Assembly: GCA_003645385.1 (NCBI GenBank)
Contig: QNEY01000001.1
Coordinates: 1-53,406 of the forward strand
DNA: 53,406 nt
DNA from: Gammaproteobacteria bacterium
Lineage (GTDB): Bacteria > Pseudomonadota > Gammaproteobacteria > Nitrosococcales > Methylophagaceae
Reading direction: 5' to 3'
In this document: in pieces, positions 1-8,013 of the stretch
Numbering within the stretch: position 1 is the first letter of the stretch
Layout of the letters: each line of letters opens with the position of its first letter
Made by a program: the position numbers and the translations under genes
Notes under the pieces: generated by a model
The model's input: only the letters and a program-made list of their open reading frames with translations
Told to the model about the DNA's origin: nothing
Databases searched by the model: none

Positions 1-133
1 CTTTAGTTTTGAAACGAAACGAAAACAACTCATTGAACGAAAGGTATCAAAACTTGTATCAAATCCCCAAAACACATCTGAAAACTTTTTTTGAAAAATA
101 GAAAATAATTCATTGAACCTAAGGAGAATTAAA
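1..133 (+). promoter_or_regulatory. Leader of the left (early) arm
   Basis: This AT-rich stretch lies before the first gene. Two near-copies of the string TCATTGAAC followed by AAGG occur at about 30-43 and 110-124; the second one carries the ribosome binding site AAGGAG (121-126) of the gene at 134. A TTGAAC (33-38) with a weak TATCAA (57-62) 18 nt later could be a promoter, but the match is poor. If the molecule is circular, transcription could instead start in 53243-53271. No other feature is seen. Confidence 0.3.
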
Positions 134-505
134 ATGAACGCAACTATCAACAACATCAGCAGAAACACTGTCAGAAAAATGTTGGCAAAAGAACATCAAC
201 TTGAAATCATTATGAAAACAGAGGAAGAATACAGAAAATTTGATGCTTTCATTTCTGTCATGCACAGTCTTGATCTTGACACTTCAGAAGCACATGCAAT
301 CAATGCTGGCACACTTGATCAATATGCAGATGCAATCAAGAAAGCAACAAGTCCGAGTGTTTTTCTGCAAAGAGAAGTTGAATCATGCTTGCCAGCAAGT
401 TGGCTTTATAGATTTGACAGTTTAGCTCAAAGACTATCAGGTGTTGAAAAAGAATCAATCACAGTAGATCAAAAATTAAAGTGTGCATTTTTCGAGGAGA
501 AATAA
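134..505 (+). CDS. Hypothetical early protein (123 aa)
   Basis: The start is set by AAGGAG at 121-126, seven bases before ATG 134; an upstream TTG in the same frame at 113 has no such site. The product is a small, mostly helical, charged protein with no recognised domain, signal peptide or membrane segment. It begins a run of small early genes that share direction, close spacing and strong ribosome binding sites, the usual setting for phage proteins that act on the host soon after infection. Function unknown; this role is inferred from position only. Confidence 0.7.
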   Translation: MNATINNISRNTVRKMLAKEHQLEIIMKTEEEYRKFDAFISVMHSLDLDTSEAHAINAGTLDQYADAIKKATSPSVFLQREVESCLPASWLYRFDSLAQRLSGVEKESITVDQKLKCAFFEEK

Positions 506-507
506 TT

Positions 508-912
508 ATGATACAGAAATTCGTTGACAAGTTTATGGAAAACAAAGATGTGATTCGTGAAAACTTTGCAAAGAAACATCCTGAAAATTATACAGGAATT
601 GTCAAGTCAGTTGTTGAAATACTGAAAGATGACAGCTGGTATGAACAGCCAGATCACAGCAGGATTCATTTGATTGATGATGGTGATTATCAAGGCACAT
701 TTTTGTTTGTAATAGCAGCAGAAGGATATCAGCCATGTGTATATTGGTGTGTTCTTGTGTCATATGGATCTTGTAGTAGATGTGACACATTTGAAAGCAT
801 CAGGGAATATGGTGATGATAATCCAACAGAACAACAGCTGAATGATTATATGACCCTAGCACTTCACATTGTTCAAGGAATAAAAGAAATAAATAGTGAT
901 GATGAAAGCTGA
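508..912 (+). CDS. Hypothetical early protein (134 aa)
   Basis: ATG 508 follows GAGGAGA at 494-500 and starts 2 nt after the preceding stop, so translation is probably coupled. The centre of the protein (about residues 50-95) is rich in aromatic residues and cysteine (YWCVLVSYGSCSRCDTFESI), consistent with a small folded alpha/beta domain, and the ends are acidic and helical. The two cysteines in SCSRC could bind metal but no second pair is present. I do not recognise the family. It sits in the early small-gene block. Confidence 0.7.
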   Translation: MIQKFVDKFMENKDVIRENFAKKHPENYTGIVKSVVEILKDDSWYEQPDHSRIHLIDDGDYQGTFLFVIAAEGYQPCVYWCVLVSYGSCSRCDTFESIREYGDDNPTEQQLNDYMTLALHIVQGIKEINSDDES

Positions 913-924
913 AGGAGAATAATT

Positions 925-1509
925 ATGGATATTCCAACTGACATTGATCTGACTGTTTTTTCAGATGAACTGAAACAAGAACTTGAATATCGGATTGACT
1001 GTTTTGATGTCAATGACATTGAAAGTGAAGGTGACGAATTTCTGTATGAAGTGATCACTGATCTTGAAGGATTTCTTGTTGAACAAAACATCATGTCAAA
1101 ATGGAAAACAGAATTGCGGAAGTGGATGATTGCACGCAATGTATATATTGAAATCAGTGATGAAGAACTGAAAGATATGGTGATGCTTCCACGATCAGTC
1201 AAGAAATACGACTTTACATTGAACAAGACAAAATATATTTTCAATAAGCATTATCAAAACCCAGAAGAAAAGGAAGGATCTAAAATGTCAGAAGAAAATG
1301 AAAAGCAAATTGAAGCAAAAGATGAATTTGATTCTGTTGTGTGGAACATTTATATTACAGATCAAGAAGTGTCAGAATCAGTCACTGCTTTATGTGAAAA
1401 ACTTTCACTTTCTCGGAACATAGTTGTCGGACGGATACTGAAACGATATGCACCAGCATTGCTGAATAATGATAAAGAATTAATGTCAATTATTATAAAT
1501 GAAAAATAG
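925..1509 (+). CDS. Hypothetical acidic protein with internal in-frame start (194 aa)
   Basis: ATG 925 follows GAAGGAGA. The first 115 residues are acidic and unfamiliar. At residue 121 there is an in-frame ATG (1285) preceded by AGGAAGGA (1271-1278), which is as good as the site of the main start. It could produce a separate 74-residue C-terminal protein. That C-terminal part (from SEENEKQ) contains a stretch ITDQEVSESVTALCEKLSLS followed by a basic helix, reminiscent of small helical DNA-binding folds, but no family is certain. One gene with two products, or an old fusion of two genes, are both possible. Confidence 0.65.
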   Translation: MDIPTDIDLTVFSDELKQELEYRIDCFDVNDIESEGDEFLYEVITDLEGFLVEQNIMSKWKTELRKWMIARNVYIEISDEELKDMVMLPRSVKKYDFTLNKTKYIFNKHYQNPEEKEGSKMSEENEKQIEAKDEFDSVVWNIYITDQEVSESVTALCEKLSLSRNIVVGRILKRYAPALLNNDKELMSIIINEK

Positions 1510-1520
1510 GAGTCAAACTC

Positions 1521-1802
1521 ATGGAACAGAAAATTTATGATTATGTCAATAAGAACATGAACCAAATAATTGATAAGTGGATAAGTCTGATTCAAGACAA
1601 GCATGGGCTGGCAGTCACAACTGCTTGTGAATTTTTTGGATGCTGTGAAGTTGCACTTGCTGATTATGTGTATGAATTTATGTCAGATGAAATTGATGAA
1701 GCAATTGAAATTGAAAAGCTGCAAGCAGAACAAGATGCAATTGAGCATCAAAAAGATATTGATATGCTGGACAGAGACTATGAAAACACTCGTGGACTAT
1801 AA
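1521..1802 (+). CDS. Hypothetical small acidic helical protein (93 aa)
   Basis: ATG 1521 is preceded by AGGAGT. The product is mostly helical with an acidic C-terminal half (repeated E, D and Q) that could form a short coiled coil. The sequence ACEFFGCCEVALADYVYEFM near the middle is hydrophobic and cysteine-rich but is too short and mixed to be a membrane segment. No family is recognised. It is part of the early small-gene block. Confidence 0.65.
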   Translation: MEQKIYDYVNKNMNQIIDKWISLIQDKHGLAVTTACEFFGCCEVALADYVYEFMSDEIDEAIEIEKLQAEQDAIEHQKDIDMLDRDYENTRGL

Positions 1803-1818
1803 CTAAAGGGATTGAACG

Positions 1819-2118
1819 ATGCTACAAAAAGAAACACGCCCAACGGCTGATGAAGTGATTGAACATTATCGCAATATGCCAGAGTATCAAGAGACATTAA
1901 GGCAACATGAAACCTATCAAGTTTGCGGTGCCAGAGCAAGATATTCCGATGATGAAATGATTGAAATATTGAACAGTTCAGAAACACTTCTGGATGCCTC
2001 TGAAAAAAGTGGATTGTCACAGATTCATCTTTATCAAATGTCAAGAAAATTGCAAGCTGTTGATTATGAAATCAAGAAATTGAAATTTGTTACAAACGGA
2101 GAAAAGCAAAATGGATGA
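1819..2118 (+). CDS. Small helix-turn-helix-like protein (99 aa)
   Basis: ATG 1819 follows AAAGGGA. After an acidic N-terminal third, residues about 42-78 read as a helix-turn-helix: SDDEMIEILNSSETLLDASE, then KSGLSQIHLYQMSRKL, with the typical pattern of a short first helix, a glycine turn and a recognition-like helix. A role in binding DNA, for example as an early regulator, is an inference; no specific family is identified. Its 3' end overlaps the next gene by 8 nt, indicating translational coupling. Confidence 0.6.
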   Translation: MLQKETRPTADEVIEHYRNMPEYQETLRQHETYQVCGARARYSDDEMIEILNSSETLLDASEKSGLSQIHLYQMSRKLQAVDYEIKKLKFVTNGEKQNG

Positions 2119-2389
2119 ACACGTAAATGACTTCGCCACAAAATTGCATGAAGTAAATGTTGAAAAAAAGATATTAAGAATTGATCCTGAAACTAAGCTG
2201 AAACGAGCAAAAGAAGCAGTTGAAGATTATCGTGATTCAGTTGCATCAGGCTTCAACGATCTGATTAATAAAATCACTGAAGCATATGAAGGAATTATTG
2301 TGCAACTTCAAAATGACAACGATCAGCAGCTTGATCAGATTTATGATCTTCAGCAAGACATTGAGAAACTTAAAGAAGAAAGGAAATAA
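2111..2389 (+). CDS. Coiled-coil protein (92 aa)
   Basis: ATG 2111 lies 8 nt after GGAGA (2098-2102), inside the end of the preceding gene; a TTG at 2087 in the same frame lacks a site. The protein is almost wholly charged and helical, with heptad-like spacing from about residue 60 to the end (LQNDNDQQLDQIYDLQQDIE). It probably forms a dimeric or trimeric coiled coil. No function can be assigned. Confidence 0.6.
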   Translation: MDEHVNDFATKLHEVNVEKKILRIDPETKLKRAKEAVEDYRDSVASGFNDLINKITEAYEGIIVQLQNDNDQQLDQIYDLQQDIEKLKEERK

Positions 2390-2390
2390 T

Positions 2391-2606
2391 ATGCCACGAC
2401 CACGCCCTGCAAGCGAAAAGACAATATTCTGGCTTAAAAAGAATGTTCATGGAAGTTGGGTCAAATTTATTGAATTTTTGGAATGTCAAATCAATTCACC
2501 ATTGGCTGGTACAAGAATCACAACGCAATGTCAAATGGATTTGCCAACTGTTTTGAGATTGAAAAAGCAAACGATTGTTCCAAGGAGTTCAAAAAATGAC
2601 AAATGA
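2391..2606 (+). CDS. Small basic protein (71 aa)
   Basis: ATG 2391 follows AAAGGAAA at the very end of the preceding gene. The product is short and basic, begins MPRPRPASEKTIFWLKKN and ends with a lysine/serine-rich tail. It overlaps the start of the nuclease gene at 2596 by 11 nt. The basic charge would suit nucleic-acid binding, but no motif proves it. A family is not recognised. Confidence 0.5.
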   Translation: MPRPRPASEKTIFWLKKNVHGSWVKFIEFLECQINSPLAGTRITTQCQMDLPTVLRLKKQTIVPRSSKNDK

Positions 2607-3705
2607 AATCCATCCAAGCTCAGTTGCTAGAATATTGAAATGCGGCATGAGCAAAAACACGCCTGACACAATTATTGATTCGAGTTCGAAACCTGCAAGA
2701 ATGGGTTCTGCAATGCACGAAGTTCTTGCACATATGATCAGCAACAATCTTGAAGCACGCCCTGATCTGAAACCGTATTTAAAAAAGTATGATCTGGCAG
2801 ATGAAGATCAACTTGGATATTTGACATGGGCTGGCTTTGAAGCATGGAAAGAAATACGTGATGACATCAAAGTTCTTGGCATTGAAGCACAAGGAATTGT
2901 TCACATACAAGATGATTGGGCAGTGACAGGAACAACTGATCTATACGGTGAAACATTAACCGATGAACTCGTTGTCCTTGATTGGAAATCTTCACAAGCA
3001 GAATCCGACACGGAATCACAGTTGACAGCCTATGCCTTTTTGATCAGCAAAACTTTGAAAAAGAATTATGAAACAATTAAATTGATCACTGTTTGGGCAA
3101 GACTTCAAACAATCACCATTGTTGACATCACAGCTGCCGAACTTGAAAAGTTTGAAGATGATTTGATGGAGTCAATCGTGTCTGATCAGTATTCACCCGG
3201 TGATCATTGCTTGTATTGTTCACATCAATATGAATGTGAAGCAAAAAGTAAGATGTTGATTTCAGTTTCAAATGATCTTCAAATAAAAAGTGACAACTCA
3301 ATTGCAAGCATCATTGATCTTGCAAAGCAATATCCAAAAGTGAAGATTCTTGAACAAGCAATCAAAGATTTCAAAGACATTGTGAAAGATCATCTGAAGA
3401 ACAATGATCCAGTGCTGCTTGACGATGGGCAATATCTTGGATTATCAACACGGAAAACTGAAAAACTTGTATCAGACAAAGCATATGAAATGATTTGTGA
3501 AGAAATTGGAATTGAAGTGTCAGAATCATTCAACACTTTCAAAGATGCAATATCTTTGAACAAATCAAAAGCATTGAAAATTATTTCAGATCAAGCTCCA
3601 CGTGGAGAAAAGAAAGAAGCAAAAGCAGCTTTCATTGAAAAGCTGAAAGAAGAAAAAGCAATGACTGTAAGTGAAACATTCCTATTTAATATCTCTGGAG
3701 GATAA
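2596..3705 (+). CDS. PD-(D/E)XK nuclease, DUF2800/Cas4-AddB-like, with predicted Fe-S cluster
   Basis: A 369-residue exonuclease of the RecB/Cas4-like superfamily. Visible motifs: GSAMHEVLA with the motif His at 41, GTTDLY (Asp115), LVVLDWKSS (Asp129, Lys131) and QLTAYA (Gln142, Tyr146), which form the PD-(D/E)XK active site. Cys16 plus Cys205-x2-Cys208-x5-Cys214 match the one-plus-three cysteine layout that holds a 4Fe-4S cluster in AddB and Cas4. The start at 2596 is set by AAGGAG (2582-2587). In phages this DUF2800-type nuclease is paired with an annealing protein; the probable partner lies just downstream, followed by SSB, so a Red-like recombination system that resects DNA ends is inferred. 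Confidence 0.85.
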   Translation: MTNEIHPSSVARILKCGMSKNTPDTIIDSSSKPARMGSAMHEVLAHMISNNLEARPDLKPYLKKYDLADEDQLGYLTWAGFEAWKEIRDDIKVLGIEAQGIVHIQDDWAVTGTTDLYGETLTDELVVLDWKSSQAESDTESQLTAYAFLISKTLKKNYETIKLITVWARLQTITIVDITAAELEKFEDDLMESIVSDQYSPGDHCLYCSHQYECEAKSKMLISVSNDLQIKSDNSIASIIDLAKQYPKVKILEQAIKDFKDIVKDHLKNNDPVLLDDGQYLGLSTRKTEKLVSDKAYEMICEEIGIEVSESFNTFKDAISLNKSKALKIISDQAPRGEKKEAKAAFIEKLKEEKAMTVSETFLFNISGG

Positions 3706-3709
3706 TCTT

Positions 3710-3967
3710 ATGGGAAATAGATCGTATCCAGTAATAGGTCAAATGCAACCACAACGAAAATCAGGCAGGGTGTATTTTACAAAAAAACGCAAGTGCCAAC
3801 TATGCGGTAAAATATCAGAAAAAGGAAAAAGTTTTATTATTGATATTCAAGTGAATTATTTTAGGGGCGATGATGAAGTATTTTTGATTTGCAGTAAATG
3901 TGCTAGCAAACAAAAAGATAAATTGCTCAGTGAATTATTTGAAAAAATATTAGGAGACAGCAAATGA
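3710..3967 (+). CDS. Small zinc-ribbon protein (85 aa)
   Basis: ATG 3710 follows GGAGG at 3697-3701. Two CxxC pairs, CQLCGK near residue 27 and CSKCAS near residue 62, are spaced as in treble-clef or zinc-ribbon domains, with a basic N-terminus (QRKSGRVYFTKKRK). It lies between the nuclease and the annealing-type protein and overlaps the latter by 4 nt (ATGA), so it is likely co-translated with the recombination genes. Metal binding is well supported by sequence; a nucleic-acid-binding accessory role is inferred. Confidence 0.65.
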   Translation: MGNRSYPVIGQMQPQRKSGRVYFTKKRKCQLCGKISEKGKSFIIDIQVNYFRGDDEVFLICSKCASKQKDKLLSELFEKILGDSK

Positions 3968-5061
3968 ACAACAAGATTGAAAAGCCAAAAGATGAAAACA
4001 TGATTGTTGCTGTCAGTGATACATATGCAGCAATGATCAAGGGTGAAGTTGACATACAAATTGCAACAGCACACGCCTATCCACGCAGCATCACGAAGTT
4101 CAAAGAGCAAGTTCTTGCACTTGCAGGATTGGATGAAGAAACTGCACAAAGTTGTTTCTATGCTTTACCTCGTGCTGGCAAATTAATCAAAGGTGAGTCT
4201 GTCAGATTTGCAGAAATTGTTGCATCAAGCTATGGCAATTTACGTGTTCAATCAAGAGTCATTGGCATTGATGAAAAGTTTGTCACTTGTGAAGGAGTCT
4301 GTCACGATCTTGAAAACAACATTGCCGTTTCAGTTCAAGTGAAAAGACGGATCACAAAGAAGAACGGTCAACGGTATGATGATGACATGATAATGACATC
4401 TTCAAATGCTGGCTGTTCTATTGCTCTAAGAAATGCAGTTTTCAGAGTTGTGCCAAGAGCATTGATCAAAACTGTCATTGACAAAGTTGAAAAAACTGGC
4501 ATGGGTGATGAACGAACCTTTGACATGAAAAAGATCGCCTGCTTTGAACACTTCAAAAAGATGGGAGTTTCAAAAGAAGAACTGTTCAGAGTGCTTGACA
4601 AAAAAGGTGAAGATGATGTTGACATTGAAGATTTGTCAACACTCCGTGGTTTGCTCAATGCAATTGATGAAGGCACAGCAACAATTGAAGCAACATTCAA
4701 ACAGACTTCAAAAAGTGCAAATTTGAACGCTGGCAAGCATTCTACCAAAAAAGAGCCAAAACAGCCGAAAAACGAGTCCAAAACAGAAAGTGAGTCTGAT
4801 ACTAGCGAGAATAAGAAAGAATCGCCCACAAGCGAAGCCACGCAGCCTGACAAGCAACCAGAAGCACAGCAAGAAGAAACAAAGCCAGCTGAAGAAAAGC
4901 CAGCTGCAAATGTTGAAATGATGATCAATAAGTTTGGTGAACTCGGTATTGATAGTGATCAGCTTGCAGTTTACATCGGAAAGTCATTGAGTCAAATTGA
5001 TGATGATGACCACTTGATATTGATTGAATATTATAAAGAAGTTGTGGCAAATCAAAAATAG
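3964..5061 (+). CDS. Probable single-strand annealing / recombination protein (365 aa)
   Basis: Residues about 20-180 belong to a conserved phage family with the string QIATAHAYPRSITKFKEQ, the patches YALPRAGKLIKGESVRFAEI and GCSIALRNAVFRVVPRALI, which is regularly found beside phage exonucleases. I infer a single-strand annealing (recombinase) role from that context, not from a known active site. A low-complexity linker rich in K, E, S, P and Q (about 250-310) leads to a C-terminal helical domain of about 50 residues. A disordered linker with a terminal domain is also common in SSB-interacting proteins. The 4-nt overlap with the zinc-ribbon gene and the nearby SSB gene support a shared recombination operon. 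Confidence 0.55.
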   Translation: MNNKIEKPKDENMIVAVSDTYAAMIKGEVDIQIATAHAYPRSITKFKEQVLALAGLDEETAQSCFYALPRAGKLIKGESVRFAEIVASSYGNLRVQSRVIGIDEKFVTCEGVCHDLENNIAVSVQVKRRITKKNGQRYDDDMIMTSSNAGCSIALRNAVFRVVPRALIKTVIDKVEKTGMGDERTFDMKKIACFEHFKKMGVSKEELFRVLDKKGEDDVDIEDLSTLRGLLNAIDEGTATIEATFKQTSKSANLNAGKHSTKKEPKQPKNESKTESESDTSENKKESPTSEATQPDKQPEAQQEETKPAEEKPAANVEMMINKFGELGIDSDQLAVYIGKSLSQIDDDDHLILIEYYKEVVANQK

Positions 5062-5073
5062 AAAGGAAGTCAA

Positions 5074-6135
5074 ATGACAGAAGAAACGAAAGAACTTGTA
5101 TTGTTCAACGCTGATGAAATCAGTCCGCAATTATTGTTTGAAGGTGAAACACTTGGCAATATGCTTGAAGATATTGCAGTCCAAGCTCGGTCAGTTATTC
5201 GTGACATATCAACTCCAGCTGGCAGAAAGAACATTGCTTCACTTGCTGCAAAGATTGCAAGAACAAAAACAACGATTGATGGCTTTGGAAAAGCTCTTGT
5301 GTCAGATTGGAAAACAAAGTCAAAAGCTGTGGATATTGAACGCAAACAAGCAAGAGAATTTTTGGATGCTTTGAAGGTTGAAATTCGTGACCCCTTGACT
5401 GAATATGAGAATAAAGAAAAGCAACGTATTAGTGACCATGAATTTTATATTTCAACAATACAAGGTGCTTGTGAAAGCACAGATGGACTTTCAGTTGAAA
5501 AACTTGAAAAACGGATAATTCTTGCTGACAAAGCCTATGATCGTAAATGGGAAGAGTTTTCAAAAAGAGCAAATGAAATAAAAGATGCTGCTGTTCTGAA
5601 GTTGAACAATCTTATTAATATTCAGAAAAAACGTGATGCTGAAAAAGCAGAACTTCAACGCTTGCAGAAAGCAGAAAAGGAACGCCTGCAAAAAGAACGT
5701 GATGAAAAACTAAAGCAAGAAGCATCTGACAAAGCACAGGCTGAAGCAGAAAAGAAAGCTGAAGTTGAACGTCAAAAACTGCAAGATGAAAAAGATGAAG
5801 CAGATCGCAAATTGAAGCAAGCTGCCATTGATGCTGAAAAAGCAGAAATGAAAGCGGAAATGGAAAAGCAAGAAGCAATTGAAGCCGAACGTGAAAGAGT
5901 TGCAAAAGAAAATGCTGCAAAAGAAAAAGCAGAATTGAAACATGCAAACAACAAACGCAACATTGAAAAAGTCAGACGTGAAGTCAATGAGGATTTGGCA
6001 AAATTCCTGATCGAGTGCTTAAAATTAGATGGAAAGGTGCTGTCAAGTATTAATCTTGACGTTCTGTCTTTGCAGCTAGTGGATTTTATTGACGCTGGCA
6101 ATGTCCGTCATTTGGAAATTAATTATACAAATTGA
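5074..6135 (+). CDS. Coiled-coil protein linked to phage recombination module (353 aa)
   Basis: ATG 5074 follows AAAGGAAG. Residues 1-130 form a conserved helical N-terminal domain (GRKNIASLAAKIARTKTTID is a recognisable patch), seen in phages next to recombination genes. Residues about 165-290 are a very long, alanine/lysine/glutamate-rich coiled coil. A small C-terminal domain (about 300-353) follows. The N-terminal part resembles DUF1351-type phage proteins but this is not certain. Its place between the annealing-type protein and SSB suggests an accessory role in DNA recombination or replication; enzyme activity is not indicated. Confidence 0.55.
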   Translation: MTEETKELVLFNADEISPQLLFEGETLGNMLEDIAVQARSVIRDISTPAGRKNIASLAAKIARTKTTIDGFGKALVSDWKTKSKAVDIERKQAREFLDALKVEIRDPLTEYENKEKQRISDHEFYISTIQGACESTDGLSVEKLEKRIILADKAYDRKWEEFSKRANEIKDAAVLKLNNLINIQKKRDAEKAELQRLQKAEKERLQKERDEKLKQEASDKAQAEAEKKAEVERQKLQDEKDEADRKLKQAAIDAEKAEMKAEMEKQEAIEAERERVAKENAAKEKAELKHANNKRNIEKVRREVNEDLAKFLIECLKLDGKVLSSINLDVLSLQLVDFIDAGNVRHLEINYTN

Positions 6136-6149
6136 ATAAGGAAAATTTT

Positions 6150-6563
6150 ATGAACTCATGCAATTTCACAGGAAGATTGACAAACGATCCAGATCCTAAA
6201 TTCACTGGCGGTGGCACGGAAGTTTCAAACTTCTGTGTTGCCGTTGATATGGGCAAAGACAAGCAAGGCGAAAAACAAACTGAATTTGTCAACATGACAG
6301 CCTATGGCAAAGTTGCTGAAACTATCAACAAGTGGATGTCAAAGGGATCTGAAATTGCTGTCACTGGAAAATTCAGAACTGACAGATGGGAAGATAAAGA
6401 GTCAGGTTCAAAAAGAAGCAAATGCTATATCGTGGTGGATTATTTTAATTTCATTGGCAGTAAACCAAAAACAGGATCGAATGAAAATTATAAACCACCG
6501 GGAACTCCACAATCACCAGCAAAAGAATATGATGAAGATGACAGTCAAGCAATACCTTTTTGA
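6150..6563 (+). CDS. ssb: Single-stranded DNA-binding protein
   Basis: A 137-residue OB-fold SSB. It starts MNSCNFTGRLTNDPDPKF, has the FVNMTAYGKVAETINKWMSK core strand/helix and GKFRTDRWEDKESGSKRSKC, then a disordered Pro/Ser/Asn region and the acidic C-terminal tip DEDDSQAIPF, typical of bacterial-type SSBs that recruit partner proteins. I prefer ATG 6150 (AAGGA at 6138-6142) over an upstream ATG at 6132 because the family normally starts here. It coats single strands during replication and recombination and would work with the nuclease and annealing-type protein upstream and the helicase downstream. Confidence 0.93.
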   Translation: MNSCNFTGRLTNDPDPKFTGGGTEVSNFCVAVDMGKDKQGEKQTEFVNMTAYGKVAETINKWMSKGSEIAVTGKFRTDRWEDKESGSKRSKCYIVVDYFNFIGSKPKTGSNENYKPPGTPQSPAKEYDEDDSQAIPF

Positions 6564-6565
6564 TC

Positions 6566-6628
6566 TTTACAAATCTATATTTTGTAGTATAATGGTTATG
6601 TTGACTCTGCAAACTCAATAACTATTAA
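6566..6628 (+). promoter_or_regulatory. Tandem sigma70-like promoters before the HNH gene
   Basis: Directly after the SSB stop there is TTTACA (6566-6571), 16 nt, then TATAAT (6588-6593, preceded by TAG), a close match to a sigma70 promoter. A second set, TTGACT (6601-6606), 16 nt, TATTAA (6623-6628), follows. Consensus-like promoters are otherwise rare inside this operon-style arm, which suggests the HNH gene brought or gained its own promoters. No experimental start is known. Confidence 0.5.
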
Positions 6629-6640
6629 TATTCCTAACTT

Positions 6641-6680
6641 GGGCATTCTAGCCACCTTGCAGGGTCAATCTAGGATGCTC
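6641..6680 (+). promoter_or_regulatory. Hairpin in the HNH leader
   Basis: GCATTCTAG (6643-6651) pairs with CTAGGATGC (6670-6678) with one G:U pair, and the stem extends by GG/TC on the outside, giving about 11 pairs around an 18-nt loop. It lies between the tandem promoters and the HNH start codon. There is no T-run after it, so it is not a normal terminator. A regulatory leader hairpin that limits early translation of the homing-type gene is a plausible inference. Confidence 0.4.
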
Positions 6681-6706
6681 TTGTTTGGGAATATACGGAG
6701 AATCAC

Positions 6707-7243
6707 ATGAAAAAATGTAGAACTTGCGGTAAAAAATTGCCTTTGTCAGAATATTACAAACATTCTGAAATGTTAGATGGACACTTAAACATCTGCAAAG
6801 AATGCACAAAGAATAGAATCACAAAACATCGTGAAAACAATATTGATCGCATTCGTGAATATGATAGAAAAAGAGGATTGCTAGAACATCGAAAGTCTGC
6901 AAATAGAAAACGCTCTGTAAATTACAATAAACTAGAAACAACAAGGGCAAGACATAGAAAGTGTATAGCAAGAAATAAAGACAAGATGGCAATGTCAGCA
7001 ATATCTTACAGGAAAAAATATCCAGAAAAATACATTGCTAAAATAAAAACTGGCAACGCTATGAGAAATGGCAAATTAATAAAGCAGCCGTGTGTTAAAT
7101 GTGGATCTACTGAAAATATAAATGCTCACCATGAAGATTACAGCAAGCCGTTAGAAATTATCTGGTTATGCAGATTTCATCATGGAGAACGTCACAGAGA
7201 AATCAATGAACAAAAACGAAATAAATTAAAAAAAGTAAAATGA
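6707..7243 (+). CDS. HNH endonuclease, free-standing homing type (178 aa)
   Basis: N-terminal treble-clef cysteines (CRTCGKK, then CKECTKN) are followed by a long basic region, then CVKCGSTENINAHHEDYSKP and LCRFHHGERH, the Cys/His framework of an HNH (beta-beta-alpha metal) nuclease with AHH as catalytic histidines. Such genes in phages are mostly selfish homing endonucleases. ATG 6707 follows ACGGAG. It interrupts the row from SSB to the replication initiator, has its own promoter-like sites, and ends two bases before the normal ribosome binding site region of the next gene, all as expected for an inserted mobile gene. Confidence 0.85.
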   Translation: MKKCRTCGKKLPLSEYYKHSEMLDGHLNICKECTKNRITKHRENNIDRIREYDRKRGLLEHRKSANRKRSVNYNKLETTRARHRKCIARNKDKMAMSAISYRKKYPEKYIAKIKTGNAMRNGKLIKQPCVKCGSTENINAHHEDYSKPLEIIWLCRFHHGERHREINEQKRNKLKKVK

Positions 7244-7260
7244 AACAAAGGAGTATAAAA

Positions 7261-8013
7261 GTGGCAAAAAGATTCACAGAAAAAAACAAATGGCATGACA
7301 CTTGGTATCGTGAACTGTCACCGAATGCAAAAAATGTGTATGAATATATGTGTGATAATTGCACGATTGCTGGACTGTTTGAAATTGATCACTGGCTGAT
7401 GGGAATGTTAATCGGCTTCTCTGAAGATGATGCAAAGAAAGCATTTCAAGAATGTTTGAAAGATAAAAAGGAGGGATCCATTAAAGTTGAGGTTGTCAAG
7501 GGCAAAGCATTTCTTTGGAACTATGTCAGACAGCAGCAACCGAAAGGATTGTATGACAGCAACAAAGCACACAAGGGATTAATTCGTGAGCTTGAAACAT
7601 TGTCATCAAAATTTGAAGGTGCAAAACTTGCACTTGAATGGGGATATAAGGAATCAAGCAAAGATCCAAAAGATGACAGCTTGAAAAGCAAAGTCGGATA
7701 CACAAAAGACTTTGAAAGGTTCTGGCTGGCATACCCACAACGCATTGGGTCAAACCCTAAGAAGCCTGCCTATGACAAGTTCAAGCAGATCATCAAGAAA
7801 GGTGAAGCAACAGCTGATGACATGATCACTGGTGCAAAACATTATGCTGATCACATGCACAAAATTGATCGTGTTAATACTGAATTTATAAAGATGGCAA
7901 AAACATTCCTGAACCAACGGGAATTTAATGATTACAAAGATCAAGTGCATCAGCCAGCAAAGATCTTGAGGAAAGAAGAAACTGGCGGCATTTCTCAATT
8001 CGGTGATAACTAA
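7261..8013 (+). CDS. Phage replication initiator / helicase loader-like protein (250 aa)
   Basis: The start GTG 7261 has a perfect AAAGGAG at 7247-7253; an ATG at 7240 overlaps the HNH stop and is less likely. Residues 1-95 look like a winged-helix domain (HDTWYRELSPNAKNVYEYMC). Residues 145-230 carry the pattern FERFWLAYPQRIGSNPKKPA ... GAKHYADHM ... KTFLNQREFNDY that recurs at the C-terminus of phage O-type and DnaD-like replisome organisers. It lies just before the DnaB-type helicase with a one-base overlap, the usual order initiator/loader then helicase. It probably binds the phage origin and recruits the helicase. Confidence 0.7.
   Translation: MAKRFTEKNKWHDTWYRELSPNAKNVYEYMCDNCTIAGLFEIDHWLMGMLIGFSEDDAKKAFQECLKDKKEGSIKVEVVKGKAFLWNYVRQQQPKGLYDSNKAHKGLIRELETLSSKFEGAKLALEWGYKESSKDPKDDSLKSKVGYTKDFERFWLAYPQRIGSNPKKPAYDKFKQIIKKGEATADDMITGAKHYADHMHKIDRVNTEFIKMAKTFLNQREFNDYKDQVHQPAKILRKEETGGISQFGDN

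Noticed and set aside
4368..4928. A 186-codon open frame on the - strand opposite the annealing-type gene
   Set aside because: Serine-rich composition typical of the antisense of a charged-protein gene, no ribosome binding site, and covered by a strong + strand gene.
6566..7243. A group I or II intron around the HNH gene
   Set aside because: The SSB gene before it and the initiator after it are both complete, so no gene is split; the HNH gene is free-standing.
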